Assembly: GCA_001874365.1 (NCBI GenBank)
Contig: MPDF01000002.1
Location: 1-64,000, forward strand
DNA length: 64,000 nucleotides
Origin: Gammaproteobacteria bacterium MedPE
GTDB lineage: Bacteria; Pseudomonadota; Gammaproteobacteria; Enterobacterales; Psychrobiaceae
Direction of reading: 5' to 3'
Shown: positions 34,781 through 44,387 of the stretch, in pieces
How positions within the stretch are numbered: position 1 is the stretch's first letter
Layout: each line of letters begins with the position of its first letter
Notes under the pieces: generated by a model
Databases searched by the model: none
Told to the model about the DNA's origin: nothing
Seen by the model: only the letters and a program-made list of their open reading frames with translations
Made by a program: the position numbers and the translations under genes

Positions 34781-36319
34781 TTAATGGGTTAAAAATAAAT
34801 TGTAAACCGGGTTATCACTTTCGTTTTTATATTGATACCCAAGCTGTTCTAAATGTTCGATAAACTCGTCGTATTGCTCATTTGGCAATTCGAATCCTGC
34901 TAATACGCGGCCAAAAGCGGCGCCATGATTACGATAGTGGAATAACGTGATATTCCAATTCTCCCCCAACGTCGCTAAGAAGTTCGTTAATGCACCAGGG
35001 CACTCTGGAAACTCAAAGCTAAAGAGCTTTTCTTGCACCATCTCTTGAGGGCGGCCGCCTACCATATAACGAACGTGTAATTTTGCCAATTCATTATGTG
35101 ATAAGTCCTGTGCCGGATAGCCCTGCTCAGTCAAGTTATCAATGGTTGAATTGAGCTCTGTCTCACCGTTGGCGAGACGTAAACCAACAAAAATACTCGC
35201 GTTACTGCGATTAGCAAAGCGGTAATTAAATTCGGTAATTGGTCGGCCATCTAGACTTTGGCAAAAACGGCGGAAGCTGCCCTTTTGCTCAGGAATAGTG
35301 ACAGCGAGCACGCCTTCTTTTTGCTCTCCTAACTCACAGCGTTCGGATACATAACGCAGGCCATGAAAATTAACATTAGCGCCTGATAAAATGGCCACAA
35401 GGTGTTGCTGCTCAACGTTGTACTGTGTGCAGTATTTTTTCAAACCAGCTAATGCGAGTGCACCAGAGGGTTCAGCAATAGCGCGAGTATCTTCAAAAAT
35501 ATCTTTTACCGCTGCACATATTTCATCGCTTGATACCGTAATCATTTCGTCGACATAGTCTTTGGCGAGTCTAAAAGGCTCTGTGCCGATACGTTTAACG
35601 GCAACACCGTCAGCAAACAAACCTACGCGATCTAAATCCGTTGGTTGTCCGGCCTCTAAAGCTGCGCATAAACAGGCTGAATCTTGGGACTCTACGCCGA
35701 TGATTTTGATATCAGGACGCACCATTTTTAGATACACGGCAACACCAGCGATTAATCCACCGCCGCCGACAGGAACGAATACTTGATTAATTTTACGATG
35801 TTGCTGCAATAACTCCATTGCGACAGTGCCTTGGCCAGCAATGACATCTTCATCATCAAACGGTGGAATGAATACACGACCTTCCGTTGCAGATAATTCT
35901 TTGGCGTGAGCATACGCTTGGTCAAAATTATCGCCGTGTAACACGACATGACCACCGTGTAACTTCACTGACTCGACCTTGATATCAGGTGTCGTTCGAG
36001 GCATTACGATAGTGGCGCTTGTTTTCTTGCGAGTAGCAGATAATGCAACACCTTGGGCGTGATTACCTGCCGATGCGGTAACAACCCCACAGGCTAATTG
36101 CGCATCAGTTAACTGAGCAATTTTGTTATACGCACCACGTAGTTTGAAGCTAAACACGGGTTGTTTGTCTTCACGTTTTAACAAAATTGTATTGTTCAAA
36201 CGCGTTGACAATTTTGTCAGTGAATCTAACGGCGTCACTATAGCGGCGTCATAGACAGGTGCTTGAAGGATCTTAGTTAAATAATCCAAGCCGCTCAGTG
36301 GTTTTACGTGCTGCGTCAT
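34781..36319 (-). CDS. ilvA: Threonine ammonia-lyase, biosynthetic (IlvA)
   Basis: 512 residues (E. coli 514). Deaminates threonine to 2-oxobutanoate, the first committed step to isoleucine. PLP lysine K59 in PVFSFKLRGAYNK; Gly-rich loop PVGGGGLIAG. Two C-terminal ACT-like regulatory domains (about 330-415 and 425-510; VTIPEQKGSFRRF and FEFPECPGALTNFL), as needed for isoleucine feedback and valine activation. Its ATG overlaps the ilvD stop by one base (TAATG). The AGXT-family gene follows at 12 bp. Confidence 0.96.
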   Translation of the reverse strand: MTQHVKPLSGLDYLTKILQAPVYDAAIVTPLDSLTKLSTRLNNTILLKREDKQPVFSFKLRGAYNKIAQLTDAQLACGVVTASAGNHAQGVALSATRKKTSATIVMPRTTPDIKVESVKLHGGHVVLHGDNFDQAYAHAKELSATEGRVFIPPFDDEDVIAGQGTVAMELLQQHRKINQVFVPVGGGGLIAGVAVYLKMVRPDIKIIGVESQDSACLCAALEAGQPTDLDRVGLFADGVAVKRIGTEPFRLAKDYVDEMITVSSDEICAAVKDIFEDTRAIAEPSGALALAGLKKYCTQYNVEQQHLVAILSGANVNFHGLRYVSERCELGEQKEGVLAVTIPEQKGSFRRFCQSLDGRPITEFNYRFANRSNASIFVGLRLANGETELNSTIDNLTEQGYPAQDLSHNELAKLHVRYMVGGRPQEMVQEKLFSFEFPECPGALTNFLATLGENWNITLFHYRNHGAAFGRVLAGFELPNEQYDEFIEHLEQLGYQYKNESDNPVYNLFLTH

Positions 36320-38175
36320 TAGTCTTCCTTGTCAAGCAGGGCGGTATTTCTGACCGCGCCTTTATCTGCGCTGGTGGCTAACATCGCGTACGCTTTTAAT
36401 GCTGTTGTTAACGGGCGAACTCGCGATACGGGTTGCCACGCCGCTTTGCCTTTGGCATTCATTGCAGCACGGCGCTTAGCAAGCGCTTCATCGCTAATTT
36501 TAATCGCAATAGAGCGTTTAGGAATATCGATGTCGATGATATCGCCTTCTTCAACTAATGCAATGTCGCCACCATTAGCAGCTTCTGGTGATACGTGGCC
36601 AATTGATAACCCCGATGTGCCACCCGAGAAGCGACCGTCAGTGATTAACGCACAAGCTTTTCCAAGTCCCATCGATTTAAGGTATGTAGTCGGATACAGC
36701 ATTTCTTGCATACCCGGACCGCCTTTCGGGCCTTCATAACGGATAATAACCACATCGCCAGCGACAATTTTGCCACCTAAGATACCTTCTACAGCACTGT
36801 CTTGGCTTTCAAAAATACGCGCAGGCCCAGTGAATGTTAGATTGTCATCATCAACCCCTGCTGTTTTAACAATACAGCCATCTTGCGCAAGATTGCCTGA
36901 TAATACAGCGAGGCCACCTTCTAAACTAAAGGCATTTTCAAGACTGCGAATACAACCGCTTTCGCGATCGTCATCTAAGGTATCCCAGCGACATGATTGG
37001 CTGAACGCTTTAGTGGTGCGAATGCCTGCTGGGCCCGCACGATAGAAATCTTTAACGGCTTGATCGTCGGTAATGGTGATATCGTACTGCTCGATAATTT
37101 GAGCCAATGATAATCCCAACATGGAGCGAACTTCAGTGTGTAGTAAATTAGCGCGAGCAAGTTCCCCCAAGATAGACACAATACCACCAGCACGATGGAC
37201 ATCTTCCATGTGATAGTCAGGCGTTGATGGTGCGACTTTACACAGCTGAGGTACTTGGCGTGATAAGCGATCGATATCATCCATCGTGAAATCCACACCG
37301 CCTTCTTGAGCGATAGCTAATAAATGTAATACGGTGTTGGTTGAACCACCCATTGCGATATCAAGGGTCATCGCGTTTTCAAAGGCTTTCTTCGTTGCGA
37401 TAGCACGTGGTAGGGCTAGCGGGTCGTCATTTTTATAGAATGCTTCACACATGTCCATGATGCGCTTACCCGCATTTAAGAAAAGCGCTTCGCGATCGCT
37501 ATGGGTCGCTAACAATGAACCATTACCCGGCTGCGCTAAACCTAGTGCTTCTGCTAAACAGTTCATTGAATTAGCGGTGAACATGCCTGAACAAGAACCA
37601 CAGGTTGGGCAGGCACTACGCTCGATTTGATCGCTTTGTTCGTCAGATACGTTTTTGTCAGCGCCTTGAATCATCGCATCGACTAAATCGAGTTTAATAA
37701 TTTGTTCTGAAAGTTTGGTTTTACCGGCTTCCATTGGTCCACCAGAAACGAAAATAACCGGAATGTTTAAACGCATTGCCGCCATCAACATCCCCGGCGT
37801 GATTTTGTCACAGTTGGAAATACATACCATGGCATCTGCACAATGCGCGTTTACCATGTATTCTACCGAATCAGCAATGAGTTCGCGCGATGGTAAGCTA
37901 TAAAGCATACCGCTGTGTCCCATAGCAATACCGTCATCAACGGCAATGGTATTAAATTCTTTTGCGACACCACCCGCTTCTTCAATAGCGCCCGCAACCA
38001 ATTGTCCCATGTCTTTTAAATGCACGTGACCCGGTACGAATTGAGTAAAAGAGTTTACTACTGCAACAATTGGCTTACCAAAATCATTATCCGTCATGCC
38101 TGTTGCTCGCCATAGTGCGCGAGCACCTGCCATATTACGCCCTTGAGTACTGGTTGCTGATCTTAGTTTTGCCAT
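36319..38175 (-). CDS. ilvD: Dihydroxy-acid dehydratase IlvD
   Basis: 618 residues (E. coli 616). Fe-S enzyme making 2-oxoisovalerate and 2-oxo-3-methylvalerate. Cysteine ligands are visible in [23 protein letters not shown] and [18 protein letters not shown], and the carboxylated-Lys region is before DKITPG. C-terminal [27 protein letters not shown] is typical (read in pieces [10 protein letters not shown]). The ATG has AGGA 7 nt upstream. A 51-bp gap separates it from ilvM. There is no ilvE between ilvM and ilvD, unlike E. coli. Confidence 0.97.
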   Translation of the reverse strand: MAKLRSATSTQGRNMAGARALWRATGMTDNDFGKPIVAVVNSFTQFVPGHVHLKDMGQLVAGAIEEAGGVAKEFNTIAVDDGIAMGHSGMLYSLPSRELIADSVEYMVNAHCADAMVCISNCDKITPGMLMAAMRLNIPVIFVSGGPMEAGKTKLSEQIIKLDLVDAMIQGADKNVSDEQSDQIERSACPTCGSCSGMFTANSMNCLAEALGLAQPGNGSLLATHSDREALFLNAGKRIMDMCEAFYKNDDPLALPRAIATKKAFENAMTLDIAMGGSTNTVLHLLAIAQEGGVDFTMDDIDRLSRQVPQLCKVAPSTPDYHMEDVHRAGGIVSILGELARANLLHTEVRSMLGLSLAQIIEQYDITITDDQAVKDFYRAGPAGIRTTKAFSQSCRWDTLDDDRESGCIRSLENAFSLEGGLAVLSGNLAQDGCIVKTAGVDDDNLTFTGPARIFESQDSAVEGILGGKIVAGDVVIIRYEGPKGGPGMQEMLYPTTYLKSMGLGKACALITDGRFSGGTSGLSIGHVSPEAANGGDIALVEEGDIIDIDIPKRSIAIKISDEALAKRRAAMNAKGKAAWQPVSRVRPLTTALKAYAMLATSADKGAVRNTALLDKED

Positions 38176-38225
38176 GATAATTCCTACTTATTTGCGGTAT
38201 CCCGCTCATTAATTTTTAAATTTGG

Positions 38226-38477
38226 TTATGCGCTTTTAGACGTTTTCATCATATTCAGTTCGGTGATGTCTTTAACGTCAACCAGCTTAGCTAACTGATT
38301 AGTTAGTAAATGCAGTGCACGTTGGCTACTTACGCTGAGTATCAGTTCACCGTCTTCATACTGCCAATTTAGCTGATCGATTTTAAAACCGCGATGACGA
38401 ACGACACGAAGTACTCGCTCTAAGACTTCAGGTGATTGATTCACAACAAGCTTAAGTTGATGTTGAGCTAATGACAT
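38226..38477 (-). CDS. ilvM: Acetolactate synthase small (regulatory) subunit IlvM
   Basis: 83 residues (E. coli IlvM 87). A single ACT-type domain (LKLVVNQSPEVLERVLRVVRHRGF, read as the usual RVLRVVRHRGF helix) that activates the large subunit and stabilises it; short IlvM subunits do not confer valine sensitivity. Its ATG directly abuts the ilvG stop (TAAATG), so the two are translated as a stoichiometric pair. Confidence 0.93.
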   Translation of the reverse strand: MSLAQHQLKLVVNQSPEVLERVLRVVRHRGFKIDQLNWQYEDGELILSVSSQRALHLLTNQLAKLVDVKDITELNMMKTSKSA

Positions 38478-40124
38478 TTATACTTTCTCCATCATATCGG
38501 CGTTTGAAGCACCAGGTGGAACCAGTGGCCACACGTTATCGGCTTCATTGATACGCACGTGTAATAAGAATGCGCCGTTGCTGTTAATCATTTCATCCAG
38601 CGCCGGAGCAACGTCTGCTTGCATGGTGATAGTGCGCGCTTGAATATTAAAGGCCGACGCTAGTGTGACAAAATCTGGATTGTCGGTAAGTATGGTCTCA
38701 CTGTAGCGCTCTTCAAAAAACAGCTGTTGCCACTGGCGCACCATGCCTAAACGTTGATTATCAATTAGCACTATTTTGACATTAAGCTGTTCACGCTTGA
38801 TGGTACCAAGCTCTTGAACGTTCATCATGAAAGAGCCGTCACCCGATACAACAACTACAGGATCTTGGCGGCCACGGGCGTGTCGGGCACCGATAGCAGC
38901 AGGCAGCCCAAAACCCATGGTGCCGAGACCTGAGCTTGATAGATGATTTTCAGGACGGGTGAAGTTCATATGTTGAGCAACCCACATTTGGTGCTGTCCA
39001 ACATCGCAGCTCACAACGGCGTTACTTGGTAGTTTTTCAGAGAGTTGATTAAGCAATTTAGGGGCGTAGATGCTGCGGTATGGTGCATCGTAGTTCCAGT
39101 TATATTGCACTTTAAGGTCGCGACAGTATTGCTGCCATTCGTGAATGCTCAATGTCGTTGTTAGTGCAGGTAAAATATCTTTTAAATCACCACACAGTGA
39201 TACATCTGATTGGCGTAATTTATTGATTTCAGCAGGGTCGATATCGATATGTAAAACACGGGCATTAGAAGCAAAGCTTTCTAAGCGACCTGTGACACGA
39301 TCATCAAAGCGCGCGCCAATAACCACTAACAAATCACATTCATGTACACAGAGGTTTGCCGCTTTAGTGCCGTGCATTCCTAGCATTCCTAATGCGTAAG
39401 GTTTTGAGTTAGGAATTGCGCCAATGCCTTTCAGCGTGGTTACAGACGGAATGCCTGTTGAATCAACAAAGCGTTGTAGTTCGTCAACCGCGTTTGCCAT
39501 GCCAACACCACCACCGACGTATAAAATCGGCTGTTTAGCGTTTGCTAATAGTTGCTTCGCTGCTTCCAAGCGTTCGTCATCGTGTTGAGCAATAGGATCT
39601 TTACCAGAAATGGCCAGCGCTGTTTCAACGTCAGCTAATTGAATGTCTTTTGGGATATCAACCAGTACTGGACCGGGACGACCTGATTTAGCAATCGTGA
39701 ATGCTTGTTGTAATACATTCGCGAGTTCATCTTTGTCGGTGACCATGAAGCTGTGCTTGGTGCAGGCCAGTGATAACCCTAAAACGTCCATTTCTTGGAA
39801 GGCGTCAGTACCGATTACAGCTGAGGTAACTTGCCCTGTGATAGCAACGATTGGTACCGAATCCATGTACGCATCAGCAAGGCCTGTAATGAGGTTGGTA
39901 GCACCTGGGCCAGAGGTTGCGATACAAACGCCGACCTTGCCACTTGCTCTAGCGTAACCAAGGGCAGAGAATGCCGCTCCTTGCTCATGGCGGCATAAAA
40001 CGTGTTTCAAACCACCATCGTATAATGCATCGTAGACAGGCATGATAGCGCCGCCGGGATAACCAAATACGGTTGTAATACCTTCTTGTTTTAAATAACT
40101 AACTAATAAATCTGCACCGCGCAT
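38478..40124 (-). CDS. ilvG: Acetolactate synthase II large subunit IlvG
   Basis: 548 residues, the same as E. coli IlvG. Thiamine-diphosphate and FAD enzyme; joins two pyruvates or pyruvate and 2-oxobutanoate. N-terminal TPP-acidic region [14 protein letters not shown] with [19 protein letters not shown], central FAD domain, C-terminal TPP motif [14 protein letters not shown]. The reading frame is intact, unlike the frameshifted ilvG of E. coli K-12. It is the first structural gene after the ilv leader; the attenuator terminator ends 30 bp before its ATG. Confidence 0.97.
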   Translation of the reverse strand: MRGADLLVSYLKQEGITTVFGYPGGAIMPVYDALYDGGLKHVLCRHEQGAAFSALGYARASGKVGVCIATSGPGATNLITGLADAYMDSVPIVAITGQVTSAVIGTDAFQEMDVLGLSLACTKHSFMVTDKDELANVLQQAFTIAKSGRPGPVLVDIPKDIQLADVETALAISGKDPIAQHDDERLEAAKQLLANAKQPILYVGGGVGMANAVDELQRFVDSTGIPSVTTLKGIGAIPNSKPYALGMLGMHGTKAANLCVHECDLLVVIGARFDDRVTGRLESFASNARVLHIDIDPAEINKLRQSDVSLCGDLKDILPALTTTLSIHEWQQYCRDLKVQYNWNYDAPYRSIYAPKLLNQLSEKLPSNAVVSCDVGQHQMWVAQHMNFTRPENHLSSSGLGTMGFGLPAAIGARHARGRQDPVVVVSGDGSFMMNVQELGTIKREQLNVKIVLIDNQRLGMVRQWQQLFFEERYSETILTDNPDFVTLASAFNIQARTITMQADVAPALDEMINSNGAFLLHVRINEADNVWPLVPPGASNADMMEKV

Positions 40125-40150
40125 TTTGTGTTATCCATTGCTAATGATAT

Positions 40151-40184
40151 AAAAAAACCCCCGAAACTTGCGTGTCGGGGGTTT
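40151..40184 (-). terminator. Attenuator terminator of the ilv operon
   Basis: On the minus strand, AAACCCCCGA and TCGGGGGTTT (40175-40184 and 40155-40164 in plus coordinates) form a strong stem followed by a run of seven T. The leader-peptide coding end contains GTCGGGG (minus strand of 40219-40225), which can pair with CCCCGAC in the terminator's first arm (40174-40180) and form an antiterminator instead. Confidence 0.9.
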
Positions 40185-40205
40185 GATGTAATTCGCTTGG
40201 CTTAA

Positions 40206-40289
40206 TTAAGCACTAGCTCCCCGACGCTGTGGTGCAATGACCACGACGATAATGTTAATAATCAGGACTAGCTTGTTAATTAAGCGCAT
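40206..40289 (-). CDS. ilvL: ilv operon leader peptide
   Basis: 27 codons, ATG at 40289, stop TAA at 40206-40208. The peptide begins MRLINKLVLIINIIVVVI and has 13 of 27 residues that are Ile, Val or Leu (6, 4 and 3), like the E. coli IlvL with its VVV and III runs. Stalling at scarce Ile, Val or Leu tRNA is expected to favour the antiterminator over the terminator at 40151-40184. A GTGGT/ACCAC pause hairpin also lies inside the frame. The peptide lies on the minus strand upstream of ilvG, just where E. coli carries ilvL. Confidence 0.88.
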   Translation of the reverse strand: MRLINKLVLIINIIVVVIAPQRRGASA

Positions 40290-40574
40290 GTAAAAATTCT
40301 CTTACAGCCTGTTAGAGGCTTAATGGAACCTAAAGTGTTGACAAGTTGTATCACGATGATTTTGTAAACACAACCAGCTCTTAATAACTATTTTTTAACA
40401 CTTGGTTATTATTGGTATAGAACAGTTTACTTATGCCTACAAAACAACGATATAGCGTTTTAGTTATCTTTAGTATCAATGTTGTTTATTTTAGGTCAAT
40501 TGCTACCAATAAGAGCGAAAGGGCGATAGATGTTCTATTCTTGTTACCTAATGGACTATTTAGGATTGAACAAA
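40290..40574. other. 285-bp divergent ilv/comM promoter region
   Basis: Non-coding, AT-rich. It must hold the ilv operon promoter on the minus strand and that of comM on the plus strand. A TTGACA-like hexamer occurs at 40337 on the plus strand, but without a clear -10 partner. Confidence 0.5.
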
Positions 40575-42080
40575 ATGTCACTAGCTGTCGTTTATAGCCG
40601 TGCCAAGGTAGGTGTTGAGGCACCACTCGTTAATGTTGAAGTTCATTTGAGTAATGGACTACCCGCCTTCTCCATTGTTGGTTTACCTGAAGCGTCAGTC
40701 CGTGAATCTAGAGATAGAGTGCGCAGTGCACTTATTAATGCTGGATTCGAGTTTCCCGCTAAGCGTATTACCGTGAATCTAGCGCCAGCCGACTTGCCTA
40801 AAGAAGGAGGTCGTTTTGACTTAGCTATTGCAATTGGTATTTTGGCAGCTTCCGAGCAGGTGCCAACACAGTTTATTTCAGGCTATGAGTTTTATGGTGA
40901 ATTAGCATTATCGGGATCGTTACGTAAAGTTTTGGGCATTCTCCCAGCGGCACTTGCCGCCAATAAAGTAAAACGGCAGGTTATTGCATCGGCACAAAAT
41001 CAACATGAACTCGCATTACTGGAAAATCCTGACAACAAAGTCGCCAGTCAATTATTAGAAGTAACGGCATTCTTGCACGGTCAACATGCGTTAGAAACAC
41101 CGCAGCCGATGGTGGAGTTGTCCGTGACTGAGCATTTAGATTTACAGGATGTGATTGGGCAATCATTTGCTAAGCGCGCGTTAGAAATAGCGGCTGCTGG
41201 TGGTCATAATATTCTTTTTGTGGGGCCTCCAGGAACGGGGAAAACAATGCTAGCTAGCCGCTTGCCAACAATATTACCTCAATTAACAATAGAAGAAGCA
41301 TTAGAAGTTGCGGCTGTGCATTCAACCTGTGGTGCGTCTGTTTCACAGCAAGGATGGCGCACACCGCCATTTCGTTCTCCTCATCATTCAAGTTCGTCAG
41401 TAGCCTTGGTCGGTGGAGGTAGCAATCCTCGACCGGGAGATATATCGCTTGCGCATCGCGGCGTTCTATTTTTAGATGAGATGACAGAGTTTGAGCGCAA
41501 AGTGCTCGACTCTCTAAGAGAGCCAATGGAGTCGGGCAATATTTCGATTTCACGGGCAGCAGGAAAAGTTAATTTCCCTGCTAACTTCCAGTTGGTGGGG
41601 GCATTAAATCCTAGTCCTTGTGGTGAGGTTGGCGAACATAGCCGCAGTACTCCTGACCAAATCTTAAAATATCTTTCGAAAATTTCAGGCCCATTTCTTG
41701 ATCGTTTTGATCTGACCATTGATGTGCCGCGGCTACCTAAGGGAACTATGTCAGACAACACCTTAGGAGAATCCAGTGCCGCAGTGCGGGAGCGGGTTAA
41801 CAATGCGCGTGAAATTATGCTGAGACGGCAGCAAAGGCCCAATGCTCAGCTGTCCGGTAAGGCGTTGGCAAGCTATTGCCAATTGACGGAAGAAGATAGT
41901 CAATTCCTAGAAATGGCGATTGAAAAGCTACACTTGTCGATGCGTGCATACCATCGCATTTTAAAAGTTGCACGCACCGTGGCGGATTTGAGTGGTAGTG
42001 AAATAGTCAATCGACAACATTTATCGGAAGCGTTAGGGTACCGAGCGATGGATCGCCTTCTCAATAGTTTACGTAATTAA
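40575..42080 (+). CDS. comM: Mg-chelatase-like AAA+ ATPase ComM/YifB
   Basis: 501 residues from the ATG at 40575 (MSLAVVYSRAKVGVEAPLV); an extra 15 codons further up are unlikely. ComM is a hexameric branch-migration helicase aiding natural transformation. N-terminal Lon-like domain (about 1-170), then AAA+ with Walker A VGPPGTGKTMLASRLP, Walker B VLFLDEMTEF, and the Mg-chelatase insert SPHHSSSSVALVGGG; C-terminal YRILKVARTVADLSGS helix. The gene adjoins the ilv operon divergently, as yifB does in E. coli. With comF it makes two competence-type genes in the window. Confidence 0.93.
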   Translation: MSLAVVYSRAKVGVEAPLVNVEVHLSNGLPAFSIVGLPEASVRESRDRVRSALINAGFEFPAKRITVNLAPADLPKEGGRFDLAIAIGILAASEQVPTQFISGYEFYGELALSGSLRKVLGILPAALAANKVKRQVIASAQNQHELALLENPDNKVASQLLEVTAFLHGQHALETPQPMVELSVTEHLDLQDVIGQSFAKRALEIAAAGGHNILFVGPPGTGKTMLASRLPTILPQLTIEEALEVAAVHSTCGASVSQQGWRTPPFRSPHHSSSSVALVGGGSNPRPGDISLAHRGVLFLDEMTEFERKVLDSLREPMESGNISISRAAGKVNFPANFQLVGALNPSPCGEVGEHSRSTPDQILKYLSKISGPFLDRFDLTIDVPRLPKGTMSDNTLGESSAAVRERVNNAREIMLRRQQRPNAQLSGKALASYCQLTEEDSQFLEMAIEKLHLSMRAYHRILKVARTVADLSGSEIVNRQHLSEALGYRAMDRLLNSLRN

Positions 42081-42143
42081 GCGCTGTTTTCATTCTCAAG
42101 TTTATTGTTACACTGTCCTCAATTTAATTTATCAGGAATTATC

Positions 42144-42500
42144 ATGATTGAGCGTATTGAAACAAAGCAACGAATGAGCCGCATTGTAAAACACAACGGC
42201 ACTATTTATTTATGTGGACAAGTATGTGCAGACGCAACTCAAGAGATCACTCATCAAACCCAAACGATGTTAGATAAAGTCGATGATCTGTTAATTAAAG
42301 CCGGCAGTGATCGTAACCACATGTTGTCAGCCACTATTTATATTAAAGACATGAATGATTTTGCGGCGATGAATGCAGTATGGGATGCTTGGGTGCCAGA
42401 AGGTGTTGCACCTGCACGAGCGTGTGTGCAAGCTAGTATGGCACGTGAAGCATTGCTTGTGGAAATATCAGTCGTTGCCGCTGAAATAGTTAAGGAATAA
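42144..42500 (+). CDS. RidA-family protein
   Basis: 118 residues from the ATG at 42144, which has AGGA 8 nt upstream. Compact chorismate-mutase-like fold of the YjgF/YER057c/UK114 group: [41 protein letters not shown] and the conserved-Arg region [22 protein letters not shown]. The conserved Arg of imine deaminases appears present (PARACV). RidA proteins hydrolyse reactive 2-aminoacrylate and related enamines made by PLP enzymes such as IlvA, which lies in the neighbouring operon. Close paralogues (YoaB-like) may differ. lysR follows after 2 bp. Confidence 0.85.
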   Translation: MIERIETKQRMSRIVKHNGTIYLCGQVCADATQEITHQTQTMLDKVDDLLIKAGSDRNHMLSATIYIKDMNDFAAMNAVWDAWVPEGVAPARACVQASMAREALLVEISVVAAEIVKE

Positions 42501-42502
42501 TC

Positions 42503-43405
42503 ATGATTACTGATAGTAAGATGCTTGATGGTGTGGTGATTTTTTCGCAAGTGGTAACTAATGGTAGCTTTACGAAAACGGCTGATCAAACAGGCCATTC
42601 AACATCTTATATCAGTAAAGAAGTAAATAAGTTGGAATCTCGTTTAGGCGTTCGCTTATTGAATCGTACAACACGAACGTTAAAGTTAACCCCTGAAGGA
42701 GAGCTATATTATCAGCAGTGTCTGCGTGTTTTAGAAGACTTGTGTGAAGTAGAGCAAGTGTTAGATGGCGCAAAAACAGAGCCTCAAGGCACGTTAAAGA
42801 TTAGTTGTCCTGTGAGCTTTGGGGCATCAAAATTTGGTCCCATATTCACTCAGTTTTTACTGAAGTACCCACAAGTCAATTTAGATATAGAATTGTCAGA
42901 TACCAAGGTCGATCTTATTGAAGAAGGATATGATTTAGTGATCAGAGCCTCAGGTAGTTTGGAAGACTCTAACTTAATTTGTAAACGGATCATGAGTTCG
43001 ACTGATGTCACTATTGCATCACCAGAATATATTCAACGAAAAGGGATGCCAAAACATCCGAATGAATTAATTGAACACGATATTATTGGCTATAAAAACT
43101 CGCCGCAACCCAAGGTGTGGGATTATGTTGGCCATAGTGGCGAGAAGATCGTTGTAAAAATGGAACCTCGGATAATTTCTAATTTATCAGAGATGAAAGT
43201 TGAGTTTTGTTTGGCTGGCCTTGGCATTACCCGATTACCAATTATTAATGTGCTAGATGAACTTAATAGTGGTCAATTAGTTGAAGTGTTCCCTGATTAT
43301 GAAAATTACAAAATAGATTGCTTTTTAGTGTATCCAAGTCGTAAATATATGTCGGCGAAAGTTCGTTGTTTCATTGATTTCTTCACGCAATCAGTTATGG
43401 AATAA
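42503..43405 (+). CDS. LysR-family transcriptional regulator
   Basis: 300 residues. The winged helix includes GSFTKTADQTGHSTSYISKEVNKLE in pieces (GSFTKTAD, SYISKEVNKLESRLGVRLL), followed by the two-lobe effector domain (GTLKISCPVSFGASKFGPIF and LVIRASGSLEDS). It follows ridA by 2 bp and may be co-transcribed. The effector and target are unknown. The C-terminal end is in the same style as CrgA-type LysR proteins, which need not be close relatives. Confidence 0.88.
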   Translation: MITDSKMLDGVVIFSQVVTNGSFTKTADQTGHSTSYISKEVNKLESRLGVRLLNRTTRTLKLTPEGELYYQQCLRVLEDLCEVEQVLDGAKTEPQGTLKISCPVSFGASKFGPIFTQFLLKYPQVNLDIELSDTKVDLIEEGYDLVIRASGSLEDSNLICKRIMSSTDVTIASPEYIQRKGMPKHPNELIEHDIIGYKNSPQPKVWDYVGHSGEKIVVKMEPRIISNLSEMKVEFCLAGLGITRLPIINVLDELNSGQLVEVFPDYENYKIDCFLVYPSRKYMSAKVRCFIDFFTQSVME

Positions 43406-43463
43406 ACAGTTGTTTGATTATTAGTGAATCGGTAATATTATGCTTCTTTCTTAAGGAGCTAAT

Positions 43464-44330
43464 ATGTCGTTTATTAATGGGATTTTGTCTGGACTTGGTT
43501 ATATCATTAATACTGTTTTTTGGTTTATTCCTATTTTTTTGTTGGGCATTTTAAAACTTCTGCCAATGACACGATTACAACAAGTGCTGAGTTATATCAT
43601 TGACGGTTGTGCGAGCGGATGGATCAAAGTTAATACGATTAATCAGCGTTTATTTAGTCGTACAATAATCAATACCAATGAATTGCCACCTTTATCAACG
43701 AAAGAGTGGTATATGGTGATAGCTAATCATCAATCATGGGTTGATATTTTAGTGCTACAGCGAGTGCTTGATGGCAAAGTACCTTTCTTAAAGTTTTTCT
43801 TAAAACAGCAATTAATCTTTGTTCCTATCATCGGACTAGCGTGGTGGGCATTAGATTTTCCCTTTATGAAACGATACAGCAAAGCGCTGTTAGCGAAGAA
43901 GCCGCACTTACGTGGCAAGGACGTTGCTGCGACGCAAAAATCTTGCGAGAAGTTCCAACTCAAACCCGTTAGCGTTGTCAATTTTGTTGAAGGTACGCGC
44001 TTTACCCAACAAAAGAGTGCGCAACAGGGTAACCCATATTCTTCGTTGTTGCGTCCAAAAGCTGGTGGGTGTGCCTTTGCGCTTAATGCAATGTCTGGTC
44101 GATTAAATCAGTTAGTCAATGTCACCATAGCGTATCCTAATGGCATTCCATCGTTTTGGGATTTTATTTGTGGTCGGGTAAATGAAATAAAGCTTGATAT
44201 ATCGGTTGAAGAAATTGACGCTGAATTGGTGGGGGATTATGAAAATGACCTTCAATATAAAGCGCGCTTTCAACAATGGCTGAATGACAAGTGGCAGGAC
44301 AAACAGATCACTTTAGACAGACTAAAATGA
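43464..44330 (+). CDS. yihG: Acyltransferase YihG-like (PlsC family)
   Basis: 288 residues. N-terminal hydrophobic helix (about 9-33), then the PlsC catalytic motif NHQSWVDILVLQ (HX4D), KFFLKQQLIFVPIIGLAWWALDFPFMKRYSK, and VNFVEGTRFT (the EGTR motif). This is the YihG/acyl-phosphate-glycerol group, a second 1-acyl-sn-glycerol-3-phosphate acyltransferase. In E. coli yihG stands near dsbA and srkA, as here, which supports the naming. The ATG has AAGGAG upstream. It converges with dsbA at a bidirectional terminator. Confidence 0.88.
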   Translation: MSFINGILSGLGYIINTVFWFIPIFLLGILKLLPMTRLQQVLSYIIDGCASGWIKVNTINQRLFSRTIINTNELPPLSTKEWYMVIANHQSWVDILVLQRVLDGKVPFLKFFLKQQLIFVPIIGLAWWALDFPFMKRYSKALLAKKPHLRGKDVAATQKSCEKFQLKPVSVVNFVEGTRFTQQKSAQQGNPYSSLLRPKAGGCAFALNAMSGRLNQLVNVTIAYPNGIPSFWDFICGRVNEIKLDISVEEIDAELVGDYENDLQYKARFQQWLNDKWQDKQITLDRLK

Positions 44331-44344
44331 TTCTTTAAACAAAT

Positions 44345-44373
44345 AAAAAACGCTCGTTCAACGAGCGTTTTTT
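44345..44373. terminator. Bidirectional terminator between yihG and dsbA
   Basis: AAAAAACGCTCGTT and AACGAGCGTTTTTT are perfect arms (44345-44358, 44360-44373) with A runs on one side and T runs on the other, serving both convergent genes. Confidence 0.9.
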
Positions 44374-44387
44374 ATGTTTATGAATGA

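Noticed and set aside
36329-37298. Antisense and alternate frames over ilvD, up to 136 residues
   Set aside because: They are on conserved ilvD coding DNA, with no domain or ribosome site.
41384-41842. 152-residue antisense ORF within comM
   Set aside because: Composition is Ser/Arg-rich and it is the opposite strand of conserved AAA+ coding DNA; a shadow frame.
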